From Prorocentrum cordatum (Eukaryota > Sar > Dinophyceae > Prorocentrales > Prorocentraceae): a stretch of 64,000 nt of DNA. The translations under genes and the position numbers were made by a program. Shown piece by piece: positions 54,060 to 64,000 of the stretch; the first letter of the stretch is position 1; every line of letters begins with the position of its first letter. The DNA lies in assembly GCA_963575745.1 (NCBI GenBank), contig CAUYUJ010014258.1, positions 90,001-154,000 on the forward strand, written 5' to 3'. A model generated the notes under the pieces. It had not been told where the DNA came from and did not search any database. It saw only the letters and a program-made list of their open reading frames with translations.

Positions 54060-54600
54060 GGGATTCTTATGATGATGCTGATGATGGTGGTGCTGGTCAT
54101 GATGATGATGATGATGCTGATGATGATAATGATGATGATTATGATGATGGTAGTGATGATGGTGATGATGATGATGACGATGGTGATGACGACGGTGGTG
54201 ATGATGACGACGAGGACGATGATGTGCGACGACGACGCCACCGACGACGACGGACGAGGAGGAGGAGGAAGAGGTGGACGATCATGGTGATGATGCTGCT
54301 GCTGTTGATGATGATGATGCTGATGATGATGATGATGATGCTGGGTGTGATGATGAGTATGGTCGTGGTGATATTGATGCTGTTGATGTTGCTGCTGCGA
54401 CTGCTGCTGCTGCTGCTGCTGCGGATGCTGATGATAATGGTGATGGTGGTGATGATGATGGTGAGATGGTGATGATGCTGCTGCTGATAATGATGATGAT
54501 TATTGGGCTGCTGATGATGATGCTGATGATGCTGATGCTGATGGTGCTGCTGCTGATGATGATGACGACGGCGACGTCGACAACGAGGCGACGATGTCGA
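54060..54600. repeat. GAT tract
   Basis: Imperfect GAT/GCT trinucleotide repeat with a GAC/GAG patch near 54190-54275. Confidence 0.95.
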
Positions 54601-54989
54601 TATTGTTAACGATTCAGTTGATTCAGAATTTTGTGAAACATATGATTGACGCTTGTTGGATATGCTGGGTGATGGGGCTGATGGCAATGGTTGATGATGG
54701 ACGGTGGTGACGACGAATCGATGAACATGAGGATGGTGAGGAATCGGAGGACAGGATTTGATTTTTGAAGGCTGGGCATCTTTTCAGATTCGGTTTGACG
54801 GGCCTTGGGCAGATCGACCAGGACGTGGTTGAGCTCATCGGGGGTCAGGGCATGATGGAACAGGGAGCAAGGACTTCAGAGCATGGTGTGAATGACGGTT
54901 AGTAAGCAATAGTAGGGAACGACACTCACGTGCAAACCGCTGGTTGGTCTCGATGTGCCGAGCTACGCAGACACGCACGCAACCTGCGC
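54601..54989. other. No supported gene
   Basis: Unique moderate-GC DNA, no recognisable product. Confidence 0.45.
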
Positions 54990-55880
54990 GCTCACGATAA
55001 TGCCCTGCGCGAAGGAGTGGATACTCTCGCAGCTGGGAGACAGAGGGTTTGAAAGCTTGTCGGAGGTGTGGGGCCGGGGTGCAGGGGGTTGGGAAGGCAA
55101 GGCGTGGGGTGTAGAGGGTCGGGAAGATGGCGGGGGTCTCTAAGAGGGGGAGGCGCGGCAACGTTGCTAGGAGTCTCTCGGAGCCTCTCGGGGCTTCGTC
55201 GGGGCCCTGGCGCGTGTTGGGGGCCTCGTGGGGGCCTTTTGGGTGGCCTCTAAGCGGGTATTGAGGGCTCGGAAGCCGAACGGAGGTGCGGGGAGTGGGG
55301 GTTGGGAAGGTGACGGGGGGCTGCGGGGAGGGGTGTTGCAAGCCTTTGGGCCCTCTTGCGGGCCTTTTGGGGCCCTCATGGGGGAGCCTCTGGCGGCCTT
55401 TGGGGGGGCCGTTGGGGACCTCTGGGTGGCTCTTGGGAGCGTCTTGGGGCTTATTTGGGGCTTCTTTAGGGCTTCTTTGGGCTTTTCGGGGACAACTTGG
55501 GGCCTCTGCCTGTCGGAGGGCCTCTTGGGGGCCGTTGTGAAGCCTTGGGGGTTCATCGGAGTTGTGGACGCGAGAGGGCGAACATTGGCGATTTCCCATG
55601 CGTTTTTGAAACATTTCGGTCTCTCGGGGGCGTGCTCGGGGGCCTCTGAAGCCCTCGGGGGGCTCTCTTGGTGGCATTCGGGGCTGTGTCGAGGTCACCG
55701 TGAGCGATCTTGGGCCGCTCCGCGAGGTCCGGGAGGCCCAAGTGGCGGCCCAAGTGGGGGCTCCGCGAGGTCTGGGAGGGCCACGTGGCGGCCAGAGCGG
55801 GGGACCAGAGAAAGCCTCAGGGACCCCTGGGGCCTCAAGGCCCGCCGCATTCTATTGGGGGGGGGGGGTGGTGCTGCCCA
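54990..55880 (+). repeat. ~15-bp G-rich degenerate repeat, longest stretch
   Basis: TCTCGGGGCTTCGTCGGGGC, GGGCTTCTTTAGGGCTTCTT and CTCTTGGGGGCC words for most of 900 bases. The clearest copy of the family. Confidence 0.65.
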
Positions 55881-55919
55881 TCTGTGTCAGTTTCTTGGTA
55901 TGAGATAATTAAGATGGGA

Positions 55920-55958
55920 ATCTATATATATATATATATATGTGTGAGAGAGTGTGTG

Positions 55959-56029
<71 letters not shown>

Positions 56030-56050
56030 TTGTGTGTGTGTGTGTGTCCC
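55920..56050. repeat. TA, GT and GTGC microsatellites
   Basis: TA at 55925-55941, GT from 55950, and a tetranucleotide GTGC run at about 55970-56028. Confidence 0.95.
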
Positions 56051-57109
56051 CCTGTCGTCCTAACTCTGGCCGGCGTGAGGCCTGTCCTGCACCGTGTGAG
56101 TCCTCGTGCTTTTACCCCGCTTCGATCTAGCTGGGGGTGCCACTGATCGGCCGAATGGCTTTCTTGCCCCGCATGCATCGCTCAAAGTGTGTCCCCGCGC
56201 CGCGTGACCTGGGCCTGCCGCGCACACCTCTTCGCTTGACTTACTACGCCGCGCTGCCGCGTGTATGTGTGCGCGCGCGCGCGCGCGCCTGTTTCGGTCC
56301 ATTCCTTTTCCTGCGTGATGACACTTCGCGATAGCGATGTCATAGCGTGTTAGTTCCGCGTCACTGTCGCAAGTTGTCAGCAGACGAAGTAATACCAGCA
56401 GCCGTGGCAGTAGCAGCCGTATTGGCTTTGCGATGGGGTCCCGATGGGTTCAGTTTCCCTCTGTTTGGATTGCGTCTGTGCGAACGAATCGTCAATGCGC
56501 CGAATAATATCGTCGCAACTGTCTGCTTGTATTGAATGCTCCAGTATGTTCAGCACCAACTTATTATGATATTATAGATCTTGTATTGTCAACCGCGACG
56601 CCGAGAGATATTTGTTTCTTTTGTCAGTACGGTCCCGTATGATTACAAATGTTGCCTAAACTCGCAACCTGTCCTACCCATCTTCCACTTGCGACAGCTG
56701 CCTGGTGAGGCTTTGCAGTCTGCCCCCGCCTCCGACACAAGTCTGTGGTCTGTGTCTTGCTGTGGCCTCTTGGATGGATCTTGCGTGGGACAGCTTCCGC
56801 AGCTTTCATTTTGCGCGCACGGCGCTGACGCAGAGTTCTTCGCAAATGCCTAGGAGTCTGAGGAGACCGCGAGGAAAAGCAATGCAGAACGAAGGAGCCT
56901 TCGGGGATAGTGCCTCACCTCTTCCCTGATCGGCCATCCGCTGCAGATCTGCAGCACCGCGCCTTTCCAGCTTTGCGCCGCTGCCAGGCCCCGGCAGCGA
57001 CGAGCAGGTGCTCATGAATTCGGCTCTATTGAAGGCGCCGTTTGTCGCGCTTGTGCATTTCCCCCTGGATGTCTGCTTGCTTGCTGTTTTATATCATATC
57101 ATTTACGGA
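56051..57109. other. No supported gene
   Basis: Unique DNA with a Z-DNA-prone CG run at 56270-56290. Short frames only. Confidence 0.45.
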
Positions 57110-57720
57110 AGCCCAGCCCTGGGGGTCCCGGAGCCAAAGACCTGCAGGGGCCCCCAGGGTATACTAAGGGCCCCCTCCCTACCCTGAGCCTCCCCTGGGC
57201 GTCCCCCGAGCCACCCGGGAGCCTTCCCCGAAGCCCCGGGATCCTCGGTAGAAGTTCCGGACGGCCCCCAAGACGCCCCAAGACGGCTCCAAGAGACCAC
57301 CCTCCCCCTCAAGGGCCCCGAGCGGCAAAAGTGGCCCCACTCCTTTTGGAAAGCATATATGTTTGCCATCTGCATTTGTGTGGCCCCATCAGCCTTCCTG
57401 GTGGGTCCGAGAGGCCCCCAAGAGCCCCCCAAGGCTGCCGAAGAGGCCCCCGAGAGGGCCCTAAGAAACCCAGGATGGCCCCAACACGGCCGAAGAGGCG
57501 CCCAAGACGGCCCACAAGCGCGTCAAGAGGGCCCCAGGAGGCCCAAAAGAGGCACCCCAAGCGCCCCCCAAGCGGCCCTCCGATTGTTTCGGTGCCAAGG
57601 TGGCCCCTGGAGCACTCCCGCGGTCCCCAAGAGGCCCCCAGAGTTCCCCGAGACAGGAAGCCCCGAAGAGGCCCCCAGTAGCCGCCCAAGTGGCCATCGT
57701 GAGTCCCCCGAGCGGCTTCC
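57110..57720 (-). repeat. ~15-bp repeat family, inverted orientation
   Basis: CCCCCAAGAGCC, GAAGAGGCCCCCGAGAGGGC and CCAAGACGGCCC words are the complement of the TCTTGGGGCC family. Confidence 0.6.
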
Positions 57721-57814
57721 GTAGAGACTACAAGATACTTCTTGCACGCCTCAAATTGAAGACACCTCCGTCCCATAAGGTATACAACCACTAAGTAGAC
57801 AAACGCTCTCCCCA

Positions 57815-58200
57815 TCATTCCTCCTCATCCTATTTCTTCTTCCTCTTCCTGCCTCCTCCCCCCTCCCCCACCCCTCCCTCCTCTCCACTGCTTCCAGTTT
57901 TCCCCTTCCCTCACTCTCGTGCTCTCTTTCATTTCCTGCTGCTTTCTCCTTCCTCCACCATCCTCCGTCTCTCTCCTCCCGTTCTCACTCCCCCTCCCTC
58001 TTTCCTCATTCCTACCTCCTCCTCCTCCTCCTCCCTCCTTCCAGCTCCTTCCTTGTCCTCCTCCTCCCCACTCCCTCCTCCTCCCCTTTCTCCTTCTCCT
58101 CCCCACTCTCTCCTCCTCCTCCTCCTCCTCCTCCTCCTCCTCCTCCTCCTCCTCCTCCTCCTCCTCCTCCTCCTCCCCCTCCTCCCTCCGAGCTCCCCTC
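57815..58200. repeat. CTC polypyrimidine tract
   Basis: Irregular CTCC/CTTCC to 58100, then perfect CTC to about 58175. Confidence 0.95.
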
Positions 58201-58680
58201 AGGAAACTCTCGGAGCTGTGCAGAACTTGCAAGAGGGTCCCACGACGGTCCCAGGAGGCTCCCAGGCTGGCCCAGGAAGTGTCTCTTTGCACAACGAGGC
58301 CCTCAGAAGCCGCGCCGAGTGCCCCAAAAGGGTTTCCAAGAGGGCCAAATCAGTGAAAACCAAGAGGAGCCCCAACGTGTTTTCTTTTTTTCCCCGGATT
58401 CATTTGTTGCTACATTGTGGCTCCAAGATCGCCTCGGAGGCTCACATGGTCCCGAAGAGAGTTGCACCATTTCCCAGGGCTGGCCCAGGACTACCGCGAA
58501 TACCAAGCGTCAGTGCGACTTCAGACACCAACTAATGGGCTTCCAGGCCAGGGACCCGATCGTCCGGACACGGCCTCGGACACGGCCTCTCTGACGCGCT
58601 ATACGCTTGGCCACATGGCAAGTAGAACTGGAGCGCGCGCGAAGCGCGCGATGTTTCTGGGGTGTCTGTGTGTGTCTGTG
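58201..58680. other. No supported gene
   Basis: Unique DNA with some CCCAAGAGG-like words; no recognisable product. Confidence 0.4.
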
Positions 58681-58862
58681 TACTCCAGATTTCGTAATAA
58701 AGGGAGGGGGGTCTCATTTCGGGGGGGGGTCTCTTCAGGCTATCTTGGAGGGCCGGGGGGGTCTGGGGACGATGTTTTGGAGGGTTCTCCCACGGGGGAG
58801 GTCTGAAATGGCTTGTCTTGGAAGGTCCAGACCCCCTCCCTTTTATTACGAAATCTGGAGTA
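58681..58862. mobile_element. MITE-like element D, TA-flanked
   Basis: Left end TACTCCAGATTTCGTAATAA then AGGGAGGGGGGTCT; the right end read in reverse complement is TACTCCAGATTTCGTAATAA then AAGGGAGGGGGTCT. Terminal inverted repeats are about 33 bases with a one-base length change. If TA is the target duplication, the element is 58683-58860. G-rich interior, no transposase frame. Confidence 0.85.
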
Positions 58863-59288
58863 TATCGATAGATATCTAGATATGAGCGTCGGCCAGATCT
58901 CCGGTCGAGTTGAAGTCAGAGTAGGGCTGCCGTGGCCAGCGCTTCGGCGGAAGACACCGATTCTCTGGCCAGATCTGGGGCCCCAGAGGGACCCCCAAGC
59001 CCTCGCGCTCCCCGCTCTCGCCGGAACCGCGCAAAAAGTCGACAGTGCAGGCCTACGCGCGCATATGTGAATGTATATATATATATATATCTATATCTAT
59101 ATATATATATATGTATAGCAGTATTCGTATATTCATTCTCCTTCCCGGACTACCACCCTCCCCCCGGACTTATCCACTCGCCGGGAGACAGTGTAGAACA
59201 CAGATGGTTCTGACCTAATGTCCATCCTGCCCGTGAATTCATGTTATCCCCGCCAAACCGGTACCGACCCCCCTCGGTTCCCTCGCAA
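58863..59288. repeat. Unique DNA with TA microsatellite
   Basis: TA repeats at 59069-59112; no supported gene. Confidence 0.6.
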
Positions 59289-59866
59289 AAAAAAGGGATG
59301 AAGTGCACACGCGCGCGTCGTCGCGCGCGCATGCCATAATTCTTCAGAACCTTCGGTTTCAGAAGGATTTCAAAATCGAGTGTCCAAAAAACATACAAAC
59401 ACGCAGAGTTTCTCAACACGGATTTTCAACAAAAGCGTGCGCGCGCGCTCTTGCGAGTTCTTAAGAAAGCCATTTGTTTTCAACCTTTTCATTTAATGCT
59501 ACCAAGCGGGCATCGCGCGCGCATGGCCAAATCGTTCGAACGCCCTTACGCGCGTGCCGTCGCGAGAATCCCTTGCAATAAATGGGACGACGTGCGCACG
59601 CGCGCGTCGTCGCGCGCGCATGCCGGAATCCTTCAAAACCTTCGGTTTCAGAAGGATTTCAAAATCGACTGTCTCAAAAACATACAAACACACAGAGTTT
59701 CGCAACACGGATTTTCAACAAAAGCGTGCGCGCGCGCTCTTGCGAGTTCTTAAGAAAGCCATTTGTTTTTTTCCAACATTTCCATTTAATGCTACCAAGC
59801 GGGCTTCGCGCGCGCATGGCCAAATCGTTCGAACGCCCTTGCGCGCATGCTGGGGTGGCACGATCC
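59289..59866. repeat. 289-bp tandem duplication
   Basis: GCGCGCGTCG words at 59311 and 59600, and CTTCGGTTTCAGAAGGATTT, AACACGGATTTTCAACAAAA and CCATTTAATGCTACCAAGCG-like words, all recur 289-293 bases apart. The second unit runs into the left arm of the large inverted repeat. Confidence 0.9.
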
Positions 59867-60270
59867 GGGTCAAAGAATGCCATGCGAGCCACTCTCGCGC
59901 GTCTGCCGCGCGCGAATGTCGAATTCCTCCCACAACGTTCGTTCATCACCGACGCGAAGACGCCGTTTTCGTTGTCGGCGTGATCGGCATCGGCGCCGCC
60001 CTTGCCACTATCATCGTCCTCGTGTCTACAAGTGTCGACGTTGCCATGATGCCGCGCCCGCCGAAGCCGCCGACTCGCACTGCCCGCTGGGATGCGCCCA
60101 GCGGTTAGCACCACCGCGGCCTCGTCGGTCGCGCCAAACTACCTGGCCGTTGCGCGCACATGTCTGGGCTGGCGCGGTCGCAGAGATGCACCAACCAGCG
60201 CCAAGCACTCATCGCAATCGCCGCCGCATGAGGTTTGCAAATTCAGTTGCGGGTGGGTGGGTGGGATGTT
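59740..60270 (+). repeat. Large inverted repeat, left arm
   Basis: Colinear with the reverse complement of about 60545-61145: TTGCGAGTTCTTA, GCATGGCCAAATCGTTCGAA, AATGCCATGCGAGCCACT, GTCGACGTTGCCATGAT, CCGACTCGCAC, AGCACTCATCGCAATCGCCG, GTTTGCAAA. The peptide GVIGIGAALATIIVLVSTSV then DVAMMPRPP is the counterpart of one in the right arm. Confidence 0.75.
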
Positions 60271-60544
60271 TGAGCGGGCAGTGGAGTGGACAACTCGCTG
60301 CGAACAGAAACTAACACATAGATGTTAGCCACCGTGGATCCCAGTCAGTGCGTTTCTAGCGACTTACTTACGATGTGCAAACCATGTGGTGCAATCTATG
60401 TCGTGCACTCTGAGTTCTGTGAAATCTACGTGGTGCACTCTGTGTGGCGCCATCTATGTGGTGCAATAGTTGTGGTACGCTGTATGTGGTGCAATTTGCC
60501 CTGCCGAGCTTGTAGTTGTCAATTCCAATGCTCGCGCAATCATC

Positions 60545-61145
60545 CTCATCACCCTCCCACCTGTAGTTTGGTTTGCAAAACACATGTGGCGGCAACTGCG
60601 ATGACTGCTTGGCGCTGGCTGGCGCATCGCTGCGGCCGCGCTAGCAAGCGCAGGCTCGCGCGCAGAGTGGCCAGCCAGTCTGGCGCGACCGACGCGGCCG
60701 CGTTGGCGCTGACCGCTGGGGGTTCCCCAGCGCGTGTCGTAGGCCGCGCTAACGTGCGGGTACTTAAGTGCGAGTCGGTGGTTCGGGCGGGCGTTGTATC
60801 ATGGCGACGTCGACAACAGCAGACACGATGATGATGATGGTAACGATGTTCGTGGCGATGGTGGCAGTGACGACGGCACGGCCATTGACGATTCCGACGC
60901 TGATTGCGCCGATGACGATGATGGTGTCCACGTGCCGGTGATGAAGGTTTTGGAAAGATTTCGACATGCGCGCGGCCGACGGGCTTGAGTGGCCCGCATG
61001 GTATGCTTTGACAGGGACCGTGCCTCTCCCCTCCCCCCGGCACGCGCGCAAGGGATTTCGAAGGATTTCGACATGCGAGCGCGTCGGATTTGATGCGTGT
61101 GTAAAACAACAATGGTATCGTAAGAATTCGCAAACCAGCGCATAT
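60545..61145 (-). repeat. Large inverted repeat, right arm
   Basis: Read on the minus strand it gives the same order of blocks as the left arm, with small indels. The minus frame contains VIGAISVGIVNGRAVVTATI...VDVAMIQRPPEPPTRT against the left arm VDVAMMPRPPKPPTRT. The spacer of about 275 bases has GTGGTGCA-type words (60385-60500). Confidence 0.75.
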
Positions 61146-61515
61146 TGTTCGAACGACCATATTGCAAATCATGGTTTGAATAATGTTTCTTTGATCCCGA
61201 AAGCCGTACGACACTTCAGTTTTCGTCAATGATTCTGGCATGCGCGCGCGACGCTGGAAACATTTTTCGTTTCAGCATGGATGATTTTGGATTAACGAAT
61301 GTGCGCGCCTGGTTTTAGTTGTAAAGGTGAGGGGTGGCTGGGGGGCGGTCAAGGGTTTGGCTGGCGTGATATGAGGTCATCGTTCAAATGGGCGACGAGG
61401 CAAGACCATATGCAAATCGTACTACCCCAGGGAGGTGGGATAATCCCGTGGGGAGTGGTGTGGTACAGCCGAATCTCTTTTTGGAAAAAGGGGAACCTAT
61501 GTTTTGCGCTTCGAC
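61146..61515. other. No supported gene
   Basis: Moderate-GC unique DNA. Confidence 0.45.
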
Positions 61516-61945
61516 AGGGCAGCGACGGGGGCGGCGACGGCGTAGCCGCCAGACTGGCTGACGGACCCACACGACGGGCGGCGACGAGGCTGCGACAGGG
61601 CGGCGACGGCGGCAACATAGCTGCCACACTGGCTGACGGACCCGGGCGGCGGGCGGCGACGAGGCGGCGACGGGGCGGCGACGGCGGCAACATAGCCGCC
61701 AGAGCGGCAGACAGGCCCAGACGAAGGGCGGCGATGAGGCGGCGAAGGGGCGGCGACGGCGGCAACACAGCCGCCAGAGCGGCAGACAAGCCTAAATGAA
61801 AGACGGCGACGAGGCGGCAACGGGGCGGCGACGGCTGCAACACAGCCGCCAGAGCGGCAGACGGGCCCAGAAAACGTGCGGCGACGAGGCGGCGACGGGG
61901 CGGCGACGGCGGCAACACAGCCGCTAAAGCGGCAGACAGGCCTAG
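61516..61945. repeat. 75-bp minisatellite, six units
   Basis: GCGGCGACGG anchors at 61531, 61600, 61675, 61750, 61825 and 61900 (69 then 75-base steps). Units carry CAACACAGCCGCCAGAGCGG. 75 is divisible by three, so Ala/Arg-rich frames stay open on both strands. Confidence 0.92.
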
Positions 61946-62039
61946 GTCTTTTGAGCAGAAATGAGAGCCTCTAAGCACAATGTTTGCTTGGGGAACATCA
62001 ACCGATCATTTTTTCGTAAATGTTTCTATCGTCCTCTCT

Positions 62040-62151
62040 GTACTGCTCTCTCTCTGTCCCTCTCTCCGTGTTTTTTTGTTTTCCCCCTCTCTCTCTCTTT
62101 CTCTCTCTTTCTCTCTCTCTCTCTCGCTCTCGCACGCACACCCTCTACCAG
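62040..62151 (+). promoter_or_regulatory. Polypyrimidine tract and splice acceptor
   Basis: TCTC repeats at about 62085-62130 followed by CCCTCTACCAG (acceptor AG at 62150-62151), directly before the ankyrin exon. Confidence 0.5.
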
Positions 62152-62240
62152 GCCAGCTCCGAGGGAAACGTTGCTGGCATCCAGAGGGCGCTCGCGGGGG
62201 GCGCGGACCTCGAGACGCGGCGGCCAATGGTCGCGGGGAG
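62152..62240 (+). CDS. Ankyrin-repeat exon (partial gene)
   Basis: 89-nt exon reading ASSEGNVAGIQRALAGGADL then ETRRPMVAG. The order A-x-x-G-N-x-x-x-I/V-x-x-x-L-x-x-G-A-D matches the helix-turn-helix half of an ankyrin repeat, a protein-protein interaction module. Borders are good: polypyrimidine-AG in front and GGGGAG followed by GTGGAGG at 62241 behind (canonical AG-GT). A GAG-rich intron-like stretch follows. No partner exons recognised, and one repeat cannot show the protein's role. Confidence 0.55.
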
Positions 62241-62599
62241 GTGGAGGAGGATGAGGAGGAGGAGGAAAAGGAGGAGGATGAGGAGGACCACAGTAAACCC
62301 AGATGCATCAGCGATGCTGCAAGACACCCTCGCACCACAAGTCCTCTCCTCACACGTTCCTGCAAGGTTTCTTTTTCACTGCAAGAAGCGCGCCCTTGGA
62401 ACATCACCACAGGCGGGCATGCCATTTTGGCGAGGGCCCCCCCTTTGATAAGGATTTGCCTTGCATCTTTGCGCGCGTAATCAGCAACGCCATAGGCTAC
62501 AATGCGGCGGGGTGTCTAGCGAGATCCCCCCTTTCAAGAAGGACCACCTCCTGTCCGTGGGACTGTTGCACAACTTTGCGCCTGTGGCCACGAACTTCG
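62241..62599. other. Intron-like or intergenic
   Basis: GAG/GAT-rich to 62290, then unique DNA with no supported gene. Confidence 0.45.
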
Positions 62600-63360
62600 G
62601 GGAAGCATCGGGCGAAAACTCCACTTTGAAAAACGCGCCGCCCTGGATCCGCGCAATGCTGCATGTGTTGACGTTATGGGTTTCGAATGGACGAAATTTC
62701 GTGCGAGAGCCCTACTTGAAAGTCGAGCAGTTCTCTACCCGTCTGGCGGCCGCATTCAGAAAGCGAATATGCGCGGCGCCGAGGCGAGAGCTCCATTTCG
62801 AACATGACGCGTGCACAAGCCCTTTGGCGGTTGCGAGATTTTGGAGCACATTGCGCGGCGCCAAGGCGAGAGCACCACTTTGAAAAGGAACCGCTCTCCA
62901 CCCCTCACACGATTGCAGACTGTTCAAGGCTGTTGCAGCATTTGAAAGCGGGTGTGCGCGGCGCTGGGGCGAGAACGCCGTCTTTTAGTTGGAACACCTT
63001 GCACGCCATCCTTGTAACGGTTGCATGCTTTTTAAGACGAGCGTGCGCCGCGCAAAGGCGAGAGCAATATTTTGAAATAGGCCTGCGGTCCATCCAAGTA
63101 GCAGTTTAACATTTTAAGGCGAATGTGTGCAGCGTTGAGGCGGGAATGCCATTTTGAAAGCGACCCGTGCTCCATTCTTCAAGCTGTTACAACCTTCTAA
63201 AGCGAGTTAAGATAACGACTCGGCTTCCATCCTTGCAGCTGCTGCAAGCTTTTAATGCGAGTGTATGGGGCGCAAATGCGAGAGCATCATTTTCGAAAAC
63301 AACATGCGCTCCAGCCGTGGAGCTGGTCGCACTCTTCCAGCTTCAGGATCCCAAGTGGTG
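62600..63360 (+). repeat. ~82-bp repeat family, largest array (~8 units)
   Basis: Core words GCGCGGCGCC(G/A)AGGCGAGAG at 62771, 62855 and diverged at 62956, 63043, 63125 and 63262, with CATTTTGAAAA-like and GGAACCGCTCTCCA-like parts between. The array ends ...CCAAGTGGTGG followed by GTAAGTTCCAGGCGAAACGC, the border shared with 30745. The plus frame just before the border reads VELVALFQLQDPKWW, exon-like up to the donor GTAAGT at 63361. Confidence 0.85.
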
Positions 63361-63419
63361 GGTAAGTTCCAGGCGAAACGCCCGCCCCGCCCTACCGGCA
63401 CGTTTGGGGTTTCGACAAG

Positions 63420-63475
63420 GGATGGAGGAGGAGGAGGAGGAGGAGGAGGAGGAGGAGGAGGAGGAGGAGGAGATG
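63420..63475. repeat. GAG repeat
   Basis: Short perfect GAG tract after the array border. Confidence 0.95.
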
Positions 63476-63656
63476 TTTTCCCGCGACGCGTGGAGGGCTC
63501 AGGGGAGGAGGGCGTGCATGGGGGAGGGCCCCGCTGCGGGCAGGCGCGGGCGAGCGCGAGCGCGCGTTGGCATGAGCTCGCGAGCGCGGCCTGGCCTGCG
63601 ATTGTCCGCCGCAGCCCAGGGACGAGTCCGGGTGAGGGGTGGAGACGCAGCTTTCA
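63476..63656. other. No supported gene
   Basis: GC-rich unique DNA. Confidence 0.45.
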
Positions 63657-63810
63657 GTCGGGCCTGTCCCCCTACAGGGGGATTTTCGACGAAAATGAAG
63701 AATACCCCAAAAATACTTCAACAAGGTAAAAAGAGATTCAAAAAACAGTCCCCAGACTTTTTTGGTTTTTTTTCTCGTCGAAAACCCCCCTGTAGGGGGA
63801 CACGCCCGAC
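63657..63810. mobile_element. MITE-like element B, complete copy
   Basis: 154 bp with 36-bp terminal inverted repeats that differ at two positions: GTCGGGCCTGTCCCCCTACA then GGGGGATTTTCGACGA at the left. The repeat contains its own palindrome TCCCCCTACAGGGGGA. The AT-rich centre (ACCCCAAAAATACTTCAACA) has no open frame. Partial second copy at 33308-33411. Confidence 0.88.
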
Positions 63811-64000
63811 ATGCACGTAGCTGCCCTGATGCGCCCATGTTGAAACGCAACACGTACGGTGTTCAGGACGTCCGTGTCAACACGCTGCGTGATGGCTCGG
63901 CACCTGTTGACCCACGTTTTGGCACACGTATCGCGCGAGACTTCCGTTTGCGGTCTACGTGTCGAGCTCCGTTCGAGCACGCCGCGTATTGAGTGTTGCT
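63811..64000. other. No supported gene
   Basis: Unique sequence to the window end. Confidence 0.45.

Overview
The window looks like nuclear DNA of a dinoflagellate. It is GC-rich, extremely repeat-dense and almost free of complete genes. It carries LINE reverse transcriptase relics, tiny exon-like islands (MORN, ankyrin), splice borders that appear to use GA as well as GT donors, and kilobase-scale trinucleotide tracts. The organism call is inference; no rRNA, tRNA or organelle marker fixes the species. No bacterial operon logic applies: there are no ribosome binding sites, riboswitches or CRISPR arrays that I can support. Layout. 0-6.1 kb: a MORN-repeat exon, a short array of an ~82-bp repeat family, then the only near-complete gene unit, a LINE-type retrotransposon. 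It has a tandem hairpin array, ORF1 with coiled coil and RRM-like part, one in-frame TGA, then ORF2 with apurinic-type endonuclease, reverse transcriptase and an RNase H-like tail whose motifs are in permuted order. 6-20 kb: minisatellites (165-bp and two separate arrays of one 90-bp family) and very long CTC, GAG, GAT, GT and pentanucleotide tracts. 20-35 kb: foldback and MITE-like elements, four copies in the window of a ~150-bp introner-like intron (one duplicated with its exon), an AT-rich island with membrane-protein-like peptides, and a broken tyrosine recombinase. 35-45 kb: further microsatellites, a third MITE copy and a large CTC/GAG palindrome. 45-52 kb: a candidate exon, a decayed second LINE reverse transcriptase and coding-like relics ending at an introner copy. 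52-64 kb: a CCA tract, GAT tract, a ~15-bp G-rich degenerate repeat family in both orientations, a TA-flanked MITE, a 289-bp tandem duplication that runs into a kilobase inverted repeat, a 75-bp minisatellite, an ankyrin exon, and another ~82-bp array followed by a palindromic MITE. There is no pathway here. The story is of mobile and tandem DNA: a non-LTR element that could have supplied reverse transcriptase, several small non-autonomous inverted-repeat families without a visible transposase, and introner-like sequences that appear to insert as introns. Most long reading frames are by-products of stop-free simple repeats and are left out.
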